From the NCBI GenBank assembly GCA_017983695.1, contig JAGOAX010000004.1, positions 274,538 through 338,537 on the forward strand: a DNA stretch of 64,000 nucleotides, in the 5' to 3' direction. Below, piece by piece: positions 43,060-50,992 of this stretch. The stretch comes from Ferruginibacter sp. (GTDB lineage Bacteria; Bacteroidota; Bacteroidia; Chitinophagales; Chitinophagaceae). Under the pieces are notes generated by a model. That model was not told the origin of the DNA. It was given only the letters and a program-made list of their open reading frames with translations, and ran no database searches. Made by a program: the position numbers and the translations under genes. Each line of letters opens with the position of its first letter. Position 1 is the first letter of the stretch.

Positions 43060-46000
43060 ATGATAAAGCACTTTTTAAAGAAGGCACTGCTCCTTCAATT
43101 ATTTTTACTTTTTACAGCGGTACTTTTTGCACAGCAAAAAGCTGTAAGCGGCAAGGTAACCGATGCTGATGGTAAAGGCCTGCCCGGAGTTACAGTATCT
43201 GTAAAAGGAACTACAACTGCTGTGGCTACCAATGGTGACGGCTTTTATACTATCACAGTTCCCAACAACCAGGCGGTATTACGTTTTACCGGTGTGGGTT
43301 ATTTAAACTCCGATGTTATGGTGGGGGCACGAACTACACTAAACAATTCACTGCTTAAAGATAACAAGCAGCTTGATGATGTTATTGTGGTAGGTTACGG
43401 TACTAAAAAAAGAGTGAATGTGCAGGGTGCGGTATCAACCATAAAGGCAGCAGATATTGAAGATCTGCCTGTTGCAAACCTTCAATCTTCACTTGTTAAC
43501 AGAGTGCCAGGTGTTGGGGTAAGTTTTGCCTCTGGTAAACCTGGTTCAACCACCACTATTAATATACGTAATGCAGCTACTTTTACTGGAACCCCCGACG
43601 GTGTAACCAGTCAGCCTTTAATTGTTATTGATGGTATTATTTCTAATCCTACACAATGGGCACAAGCTACCAATGCCGATTTTTTGGAGAATTTAGATGC
43701 CAGCCAGATAGAAGATATCACCTTTTTAAAAGACGCTTCTGCAGCAATTTATGGGGCTGCCGGTGCTAAGGGTGTAATATTAGTTACAACAAAAAAAGGA
43801 AAAGTTGGTAAACCAAGAATTTCTTATTCAGGTTATTTTGGGGTTTCTACACCAACGATAGTTCCTAAAACGCTTTCAGCGTATGAGCATGCAAAATTTT
43901 TAAATGATGGATATGAATTGACTGGTGCTGCAAATAATTTGCGTTTTTCTCAAAGAGATTTAGATTCTTTACAAGGTTTAGGAGATGATTCCTGGTATAA
44001 TTATTATTGGAAAAATGGTAAAGTAAACCGTCATACTATTAATGTTTCCGGAGGATCGGAAAAGTTAACTTTTTTTGCCGGCGGTAATTTTTATAACGAA
44101 AAAGGTAACTATGGTAAAGTTGAAAATAACAAGTATAGTTTCCGTAGTGGGATGAACGCTACCATTGTAGAAGGGCTTACAGCTTCTGTTACGTTTTCAA
44201 CTGATTTTAATAAAGAGTATAGTAATAACCACAAAAGTGCCAGTAGCGAAACAGATGATGCAACTATACGTTCATTATATTTAACTCCTAAATGGGTACC
44301 GGTAACTATTGGTGATAAACTGGTAGGTTTTCAAGGAGCAAATAACTCCTCTCCGCAAAATCAAAACTGGAGCTTTCTAGGTGTTCAAAATGGTGGCACC
44401 TACCGTGATGCAAGATCGCAGGGTTTAGCTATAAACGCTTCAGTTGAGTGGAAACCTAAATTTGTAAAAGGCTTAACCGGCAGGTTGCAATATGGTAAAA
44501 ACGACAGAACGGCTTTTACTAAAGGTTATTACCCATCTTACAGGGTATCAAATTTGCAGCGCAGGGGCCAAAATAGTTTATTGTATTCTGACCAGTTAGT
44601 TGCAACACCCGCCAGCCCTACAGTAAATATTACTAACAATAATTCAATTGAAGAAGGAACCACAGTATCTCAAAACTATCAGCTAATAGCTAATTTATCT
44701 TATGGCAGAAAAATTAGAGATCATGAGTTTGATGTAATGGCTGCATTTGACCAGGGAGAATCTGAAAGCCGTAACGTATTGCTGCAAAAAAGTACACAAT
44801 TAGTGGCTGGGGTTGATGAGTTTTGGGCATTCAGTAACGATCCATCTACATTGGGTAGTGTACAGGATGTTTTAAGAAACCCACAGGTATTTTTAAGTGC
44901 TAAACGTTCTTACATTACAAGAGCAAACTACTCTTTTAAAAACAAATACTTTATTGAGTATATTGGCCGTTTTGACGCCTCTGTAAACTTTGCACCCGAA
45001 AACAGGTGGGGCTTTTTTCCATCTGTTGGGCTTGGCTGGAAGATTAGCGACGAAAATTTCTTTAAAGATATTCAATTCATAAACTCTCTTAAGCTAAGAG
45101 CCACTTATGGTATTGTGGGTGAAGACAGAGTGGGTAGCCGCCTTTGGGAGTCGAGGTTTACACAAACAACGGGTATATTGTTAGGCGGTGTATCTGGCGG
45201 AGGGCTTGATCCTAATATTTACCCTAACAGGGGTATTACCTGGGAAAAATCAAGAAAGCTAAACGTTGGTTTTGATGCAACAATTTTAAATAATAAAGTA
45301 ACTGTTAATGGTGAATTTTATCAAAACTTTGCTTACGATGGTTACAATGCCTATTCTGCTTCTGTATTTCCACCAACTGTTGGTATAAATCCTCCGGTAA
45401 TAAATTATGGTAAGCAATTAAGCTGGGGAACTGAGCTTTCTGTTGGCTACCGTACACGTTTTGGTAAAGACTGGGGCTTTAATGTAGATGCAAACTTTGG
45501 ATGGAGCAACAGCCAATTGGTACAGTCTTTTTATAACGAAGCATTGTTAGGCCAATTTGGCAACGACCAATTAGGTATTTTAAATGGTCGTGACCCAAGA
45601 AGATATAACGGTAATAATATTGGCTACATAGCAAAAGGAATATTAAGAACGCAGGCAGATGTGGATGCTGTTTTGGCAAAAAATCCTAACTACTTAATCG
45701 GCGGTGTAAAACCACAAGTAGGGTTTATGGATTTTGAAGACATAAATGGAGACGGACAAATTACCGAGGCTGGCGATGCTACGCTTATGTACGACAGAAC
45801 AACACCTGTTATAGGCTTTGGTATTACTTTAGGAGGCAGCTACAAAAATTTTAAGTTGCAAATGAATATGAATCTTTCAATTGGTGGTAAACGTTTTTAT
45901 GACAGCGAAGCAAGAAAGGTACCTACTACTACTGCAAATGCAGCTGCATTCTGGGCCGATCATTGGACACCAGAAAACCCGAATGCGAAATTCCCAAGAG

Positions 46001-46263
46001 CCGATGCTCCGTTTGCAGCATCTAACTCAACTTTATGGGCAGTTAGTGGCACACAAAGCCGTATAAATAATATGGTGCTTTCTTACCAAATGCCTAAAAA
46101 TATTGCTGCAAGATTAAGAATACCGGATTTAAGGGTAATGTTAACAGGTACAAACCTTTGGAACATTGTTAACCCTTTAAAATATAAAGATCCTTACACC
46201 AGTAATTTTGCAACCTACCCAACTTTAAGAACAATTTCAGTTGGTGTTAATGCCAGTTTATAA
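43060..46263 (+). CDS. SusC/RagA-family TonB-linked outer membrane transporter
   Basis: 1067 residues. Signal peptide (LLLQLFLLFTAVLFAQ). A carboxypeptidase-D-like regulatory domain follows at ~22-100 (VSGKVTDADGKGLPGVTVSVKGT). The SusC signature LDDVIVVGYGTKKRVNVQGAVS leads into the plug (IDGIISNPTQ, EDITFLKDASAAIYGAAGAKGVILVTTKKGK). The remainder is a long beta-barrel ending ...RTISVGVNASL. With the adjacent SusD it forms the gated importer for pectin oligosaccharides. It has the usual length and gene order for a polysaccharide utilisation locus. Confidence 0.95.
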   Translation: MIKHFLKKALLLQLFLLFTAVLFAQQKAVSGKVTDADGKGLPGVTVSVKGTTTAVATNGDGFYTITVPNNQAVLRFTGVGYLNSDVMVGARTTLNNSLLKDNKQLDDVIVVGYGTKKRVNVQGAVSTIKAADIEDLPVANLQSSLVNRVPGVGVSFASGKPGSTTTINIRNAATFTGTPDGVTSQPLIVIDGIISNPTQWAQATNADFLENLDASQIEDITFLKDASAAIYGAAGAKGVILVTTKKGKVGKPRISYSGYFGVSTPTIVPKTLSAYEHAKFLNDGYELTGAANNLRFSQRDLDSLQGLGDDSWYNYYWKNGKVNRHTINVSGGSEKLTFFAGGNFYNEKGNYGKVENNKYSFRSGMNATIVEGLTASVTFSTDFNKEYSNNHKSASSETDDATIRSLYLTPKWVPVTIGDKLVGFQGANNSSPQNQNWSFLGVQNGGTYRDARSQGLAINASVEWKPKFVKGLTGRLQYGKNDRTAFTKGYYPSYRVSNLQRRGQNSLLYSDQLVATPASPTVNITNNNSIEEGTTVSQNYQLIANLSYGRKIRDHEFDVMAAFDQGESESRNVLLQKSTQLVAGVDEFWAFSNDPSTLGSVQDVLRNPQVFLSAKRSYITRANYSFKNKYFIEYIGRFDASVNFAPENRWGFFPSVGLGWKISDENFFKDIQFINSLKLRATYGIVGEDRVGSRLWESRFTQTTGILLGGVSGGGLDPNIYPNRGITWEKSRKLNVGFDATILNNKVTVNGEFYQNFAYDGYNAYSASVFPPTVGINPPVINYGKQLSWGTELSVGYRTRFGKDWGFNVDANFGWSNSQLVQSFYNEALLGQFGNDQLGILNGRDPRRYNGNNIGYIAKGILRTQADVDAVLAKNPNYLIGGVKPQVGFMDFEDINGDGQITEAGDATLMYDRTTPVIGFGITLGGSYKNFKLQMNMNLSIGGKRFYDSEARKVPTTTANAAAFWADHWTPENPNAKFPRADAPFAASNSTLWAVSGTQSRINNMVLSYQMPKNIAARLRIPDLRVMLTGTNLWNIVNPLKYKDPYTSNFATYPTLRTISVGVNASL

Positions 46264-46296
46264 AATTAAATACTTGTTTAAAAAATAAAATTTTGT

Positions 46297-48114
46297 ATGA
46301 AAAATATTAAAACTACAGGTAAAATAATGATGCTGGCAATGCTTGCAGCAATCACCGTTATGCAATCCTGTAAAAAAGATGATGAGTTTTTTGATATTGA
46401 AGATCCGCAAGGTATCGACTCTAAAATATGGAGTGATCCGGGAGCCGTGGATTTATTTTTAAATAGAACCTATGGATTAATTATGCCAGCATGGCCAACA
46501 TTGGGTGGTATTCATAACACATCTGATGAATTAAATAATGCCAATACAGCGTTTTTATATGGTACATTGGTTGAAAATTCAGTAACGGATATTGGTACTG
46601 CTAATAATATTACAGCTAACCGCTACTATGATATCCGCCGTTGTAATATTGCTTTAGAGGGCTTGAATGAAAGTACTTTACCGGATGCAACACGGCAAAC
46701 ATTGAAGGGACAGTTTTACTTTATGAGAGCCTTCGTTTATTTCAGGTTAATTAATTTATATGGTGGTGTGCCTTTAATACTGCAATCGCAAACATTAGAA
46801 GATGAATTGAATGTACCCCGTTCAAAAACAAGCGAATGTATAGCAGCCATTACAAGAGATTTAGATTCAGCTGCGGCTAACCTTCCTGCAAGCTGGGCAG
46901 GTAATGATATTGGCCGTATTACCCGTGGTGCTGCATTGGCAGTAAAAGGCAAAGTGTTAATGTATTGGGCAAGTCCGCAATTTAATCCTACAAATATTGC
47001 ATCCCGTTGGGAAGATGCCTACCAGGCAAATCTGGCAGCATATACACAATGTGTTGCCGATGGTAATATATTGTTAGCTAATTACGCTAATCTATTTATT
47101 ACCGAAGACCATAAAGAAATTTTGCTGGTAAGAAAATATAATGCCAACAGAGATTTAGGCAATACCATTGAACAAATTACCCGGCCTAAATCTGAAACTG
47201 ATGGTGCAAGCGGTTCTAATCAGCCTACATGGAATATGGTACAGGCATATACTATGAACAATGGCCTGCCAACTTCACATGCATCTTCAGGTTATGATAA
47301 TGTAATGTTTTGGCAAAACAGAGACCCAAGGTTAGCAGCTTCTGTTGCATACAATGGCGCTCCATGGGCATTAAGTGGCAAAGCGGTGCGTAAGCAATGG
47401 ACCCACACTGGAGTACCTGACGAACCATCCGGAACAATAATAACCGGCTTTTACTGCAGAAGATTTTGTAACCCTGCCTTAAGTGCAGCACAATCAGTAT
47501 ATGTGTCTGCATCTGGTGGCGGTAGTGGTATGGACTGGATTGAAATGCGTTTTGCAGAAGTGATTTTAAACCTTGCTGAATGTGCTAATGAATCCGGTAG
47601 ATTAACAGAAGCTAAAGATAAGGTGCGGTTGATTCGCCAGCGGGCCGGTATTGTTGCAGGTACATTTGATTACGGTTTAGCTGTGGCCACTGATGCGGCT
47701 ACAATGCGGTCTTTAATTTTAAATGAAAGAATGGTGGAATTTTCTATGGAAGGGAAACGACACTTTGATTTAAGAAGAACAAGAAACCTCAACCTTCTTT
47801 CTGCACGGCAGTCTTATAAATTAAGTTTAAAATCGCCTTATGTTACAGGTGCCGGAACTGATATAACTAAAATTTATTTCGATATGGCTAATACAGCAGG
47901 AACAAGACCAAGGGATACAGCTAATCTTAATAATAAATCGGTATACACATCCGTCTACACAACACCTGGTACCATAGCATCTTTAGAGGGTTCAAATGTA
48001 ATCACTATGCCTGCTAAATACTATTTCTATGCACTGCCCAATTTCTTCAGCCAAAGTTTCTTTTTAGAGCAAACAGCCGGCTGGATTAATGGAACTTTTG
48101 ACCCATTGCAATAA
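46297..48114 (+). CDS. SusD/RagB-family outer membrane lipoprotein
   Basis: 605 residues. Lipoprotein signal with Cys near residue 27 (LAAITVMQSCKKDDEFFDIEDPQ). Tetratricopeptide-like helices include FYFMRAFVYFRLINLYGGVPLI and GAALAVKGKVLMYWASPQFNP. The C-terminal signature EAKDKVRLIRQRAGI...LILNERMVEFSMEGKRHFDLRR is typical. It binds glycans at the surface and lids the SusC barrel encoded 33 bases upstream. Confidence 0.95.
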   Translation: MKNIKTTGKIMMLAMLAAITVMQSCKKDDEFFDIEDPQGIDSKIWSDPGAVDLFLNRTYGLIMPAWPTLGGIHNTSDELNNANTAFLYGTLVENSVTDIGTANNITANRYYDIRRCNIALEGLNESTLPDATRQTLKGQFYFMRAFVYFRLINLYGGVPLILQSQTLEDELNVPRSKTSECIAAITRDLDSAAANLPASWAGNDIGRITRGAALAVKGKVLMYWASPQFNPTNIASRWEDAYQANLAAYTQCVADGNILLANYANLFITEDHKEILLVRKYNANRDLGNTIEQITRPKSETDGASGSNQPTWNMVQAYTMNNGLPTSHASSGYDNVMFWQNRDPRLAASVAYNGAPWALSGKAVRKQWTHTGVPDEPSGTIITGFYCRRFCNPALSAAQSVYVSASGGGSGMDWIEMRFAEVILNLAECANESGRLTEAKDKVRLIRQRAGIVAGTFDYGLAVATDAATMRSLILNERMVEFSMEGKRHFDLRRTRNLNLLSARQSYKLSLKSPYVTGAGTDITKIYFDMANTAGTRPRDTANLNNKSVYTSVYTTPGTIASLEGSNVITMPAKYYFYALPNFFSQSFFLEQTAGWINGTFDPLQ

Positions 48115-48138
48115 TTAACTATAATTAAAGAAAATTTT

Positions 48139-49050
48139 ATGAAAAAATATATTTTAGTACTATTAACTTCTGGCTTCCTCTTTTCTGCCTGCGAAAAGAA
48201 AGTGGCAGATGTTGGAGAGTTTAATGTTACTGTAGATTATAAATCGGGTAATCCTAAAGCAATTACCGGCGATATTACTATCAATCCAAAAGACAGTATC
48301 TATTTAGATTTTAGTATTTCTTCGCCATCGGCAGATATGTCTTATGTAGAAATACAAAAAAACGGTGTAAGAATAGATACATTCAGAATGAGTGCATTTA
48401 CAGACAAAAGAAATTTTTCTTTGGTAAAAGGATACAGAGCTGATAGCATCCCCGGCGACTATTCATACAGAGTTTTGGCTAGAGATGCCAGGGCTATTTT
48501 TATGGGTGACGGTGGAAAACAAATTAAGGTTACTGTAAAACCTGATTTTGATTTTTGGAGTTACCGGATTTTGCAAGTGCCGGATACTTCCGATAAAACA
48601 AATAAATGTTATCTTTCTTCGGTTGATGGAAAAATATATAGCTACACAGATGGTGCAGCAAACTCTGCAACAATTGATGTAGGCTATTATTTTGATGTAA
48701 CGGGTACAAATGCACATAGCTTTTATGCACTAAGTGCGCCACAGGCTCAGCTTGGTTTTTATGATATTAGCTCCTGGACTAAAAATGCAACTTTATTAAA
48801 AAAAATGCCCAGTTCAGTAAACTTTGTAACAGGGTTGCGTTCTGCTGGTGATATAAATACTTTGATAAAAAACAATATGACATCCGGCACATCTACAAAA
48901 GTTACAACCGTAAGCACTTCAGGTGGCAGCAATGTTATTGGGTTTCGTACTGCATCTGGAAAATACGGTGCAATTCTGGTAAGATATGTAAATGGTACTT
49001 CTGCTGCAAAGGAAACTAAAATTGAAGTGGATGTAAAAGTTCAAAAATAG
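48139..49050 (+). CDS. SusE-position surface glycan-binding lipoprotein candidate
   Basis: 303 residues with a clear lipobox (LLTSGFLFSACEKK, Cys 18). Beta-rich domains follow (FNVTVDYKSGNPKAITGDITIN, SADMSYVEIQKNGVRIDTFRMS). The position directly after SusD, the lipobox and the beta-sandwich layout point to a surface glycan-binding protein, although the sequence is not close to classical SusE/F. A strong terminator follows. Confidence 0.7.
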   Translation: MKKYILVLLTSGFLFSACEKKVADVGEFNVTVDYKSGNPKAITGDITINPKDSIYLDFSISSPSADMSYVEIQKNGVRIDTFRMSAFTDKRNFSLVKGYRADSIPGDYSYRVLARDARAIFMGDGGKQIKVTVKPDFDFWSYRILQVPDTSDKTNKCYLSSVDGKIYSYTDGAANSATIDVGYYFDVTGTNAHSFYALSAPQAQLGFYDISSWTKNATLLKKMPSSVNFVTGLRSAGDINTLIKNNMTSGTSTKVTTVSTSGGSNVIGFRTASGKYGAILVRYVNGTSAAKETKIEVDVKVQK

Positions 49051-49067
49051 TTTTTTCGCCTAACAAC

Positions 49068-49107
49068 AAAAAAAAGAGAAAGCTGAAATAACTTTCTCTT
49101 TTTTTTT
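49068..49107 (+). terminator. Intrinsic terminator after the SusCDE genes
   Basis: The sequence AAAAAAAAGAGAAAG (49068-49082) pairs with CTTTCTCTTTTTTTT (49092-49106) around a 9-base loop and ends in a T run. It would end or reduce transcription between the SusCD genes and the second pectate lyase. Confidence 0.85.
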
Positions 49108-49176
49108 AAATTCACAAAGATTTTAAAACAGTTTTTCTTCAATCAATCGTCTAATAGTTTTCAAACTATAATCATC

Positions 49177-50823
49177 ATGAAAAATAATTTTAAAAAAATA
49201 TTGTTGGCGGTTGTTGTATTGTTAACAGCTGGTACTGCATCAGCCCAATACCCCGACATTCCGGCCGATGTGCAAAGAGCATCAGACTCTTTAATGAAAG
49301 CAGCTGTAAAACATTCTGACAGTGCATGGGCTATTGCATATCCAATAATTAAAAAAGAAGCAAAACAGGGCAGGCCATATATTCCATGGGCTTCACGTTT
49401 TGATGAATTGCCACAGGCAGACATTCCTGCTTTTCCAGGAGCAGAAGGAGGTGGTAAATATTCATTTGGTGGCAGAGGGGGTAAAGTAATTGTAGTAACT
49501 AATTTAAATGATGACGGCGAAGGAAGTTTTAGATGGGCCTGCGAACAAGGTGGTGCAAGGATAGTGGTGTTTAATGTAGCAGGTATCATTCGTATAAAAA
49601 CACCGGTAATTATAAGAGCTCCTTATATTACCATACAGGGACAAACAGCACCTGGTGATGGTGTGTGTTTAGCAGGCGAAAGCGTTTGGCTGAATACGCA
49701 TGATGTAATTATCCGTTACATGCGTTTCCGTCGTGGAGAAACATGGGTTGGCCGAAGAGATGATGCTATTGGTGGTAATCCTATTGGCAATATCATGATT
49801 GACCATGTGAGTGCAAGCTGGGGGCTGGATGAAAACATGAGCATGTACCGCCACATGTATAACGACAGTACAGGAAAAATTGAAGATAAATTTGGCACAG
49901 TAAATATCACTATTCAAAATTCCATTTTTAGCGAAGCTCTTGATACATGGAACCATGCATTCGGCAGCACACTGGGTGGAGAAAATTGTACTTTCATGCG
50001 TAATCTGTGGGCTAACAATGCAGGCCGTAATCCTTCTGTTGGCTGGAATGGTGTTTTCAATTTTGTAAACAATGTGGTATTTAACTGGGTGCACCGTTCT
50101 ATAGATGGTGGGGATTACAGGGCGCAATACAATATCATAAATAATTATTTTAAACCGGGACCGGCTACGCCAAAAAACAATGTAGGTCACCGTATTTTAA
50201 AACCCGAAAGTGGCCGCAGTAAATTAAAAGAGAAATATTATGGCCGGGCTTATGTAAACGGCAACATAATGGAAGGTTATCCAGAAATAACAAAAGACAA
50301 CTGGAAAGGTGGTGTGCAGGTGGAAGAGCTAAACGGTGTTGGAGAGCATGAAGCTGAAATGAGATGGCCTAAACCATTGCCAATGCCGGCGCTTACAATT
50401 ATGAATGCCGAAGCAGCAAGGCAGTTTGTATTAAAAAATGCCGGGGCAACGCTTCCCGTAAGAGATGCAGTGGATATAAGAATAACAGAGCAGGCACGTA
50501 CTGGTAAAATAATCGTTCCCGAAGGTGTAACACCTCCAGCTACTCAATTTAAACATCGCCGTGCACGTTTAGATTCTTACAAGCAGGGAGTAATTACCGA
50601 CATTAGCCAGGTAGGCGGTTACCCTGAGTATAAAGGCACACCTTATAAAGACAGCGATAACGATGGTATGCCTGATGCATGGGAAATAAAAAATAAATTA
50701 AATCCCAATAATGCAGGCGATGCCACAACAATAAATGCAAGCGGATACAGTAATATTGAAGTATATTTAAACAGTGTAGTAGATATAAAAAATGTAAAAC
50801 CAGCTACACCGGTTAAAAAATAA
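49177..50823 (+). CDS. Secreted pectate lyase (PL1-like), second copy
   Basis: 548 residues. Signal peptide (ILLAVVVLLTAGTASAQ). A 75-residue helical segment precedes the lyase fold (IPAFPGAEGGGKYSFGGRGGKVIVVTNLND, GSFRWACE, TIQGQTAPGDGVCLAGESVWL, IMIDHVSASWGLDENMSMY, ALDTWNHAFGSTLGGENCTFMRN). The C-terminus has DSDNDGMPDAWEIKNKLNP, a calcium repeat as in the lyase at 26747. The histidine-rich GENCTF...RHMYN region differs from the first copy, so the two may act on differently substituted pectins. Confidence 0.9.
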   Translation: MKNNFKKILLAVVVLLTAGTASAQYPDIPADVQRASDSLMKAAVKHSDSAWAIAYPIIKKEAKQGRPYIPWASRFDELPQADIPAFPGAEGGGKYSFGGRGGKVIVVTNLNDDGEGSFRWACEQGGARIVVFNVAGIIRIKTPVIIRAPYITIQGQTAPGDGVCLAGESVWLNTHDVIIRYMRFRRGETWVGRRDDAIGGNPIGNIMIDHVSASWGLDENMSMYRHMYNDSTGKIEDKFGTVNITIQNSIFSEALDTWNHAFGSTLGGENCTFMRNLWANNAGRNPSVGWNGVFNFVNNVVFNWVHRSIDGGDYRAQYNIINNYFKPGPATPKNNVGHRILKPESGRSKLKEKYYGRAYVNGNIMEGYPEITKDNWKGGVQVEELNGVGEHEAEMRWPKPLPMPALTIMNAEAARQFVLKNAGATLPVRDAVDIRITEQARTGKIIVPEGVTPPATQFKHRRARLDSYKQGVITDISQVGGYPEYKGTPYKDSDNDGMPDAWEIKNKLNPNNAGDATTINASGYSNIEVYLNSVVDIKNVKPATPVKK

Positions 50824-50992
50824 TTTTTTGTAACCAGCTTTTAAATAAATATTGAGCTGCAGCGGCTGCCTGTGCCGAGAAAGATTTGTGTGCAGGCTCG
50901 GCATCGCACTCTTCAACGGTATAACTTTACCTGCCTGCCGGTAGGCAGGTTGAACTTTTATTGAAGCGAATAAAAAAATACATGGCTCAGTA
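50824..50992. repeat. Intergenic palindromes between lyase and next gene
   Basis: TGCCGAG (50873-50879) pairs with CTCGGCA (50897-50903). ACCTGCCTGCCGG followed by TAGGCAGGT (50929-50950) is a near-perfect palindrome. Both resemble dispersed Bacteroidota elements. Confidence 0.7.
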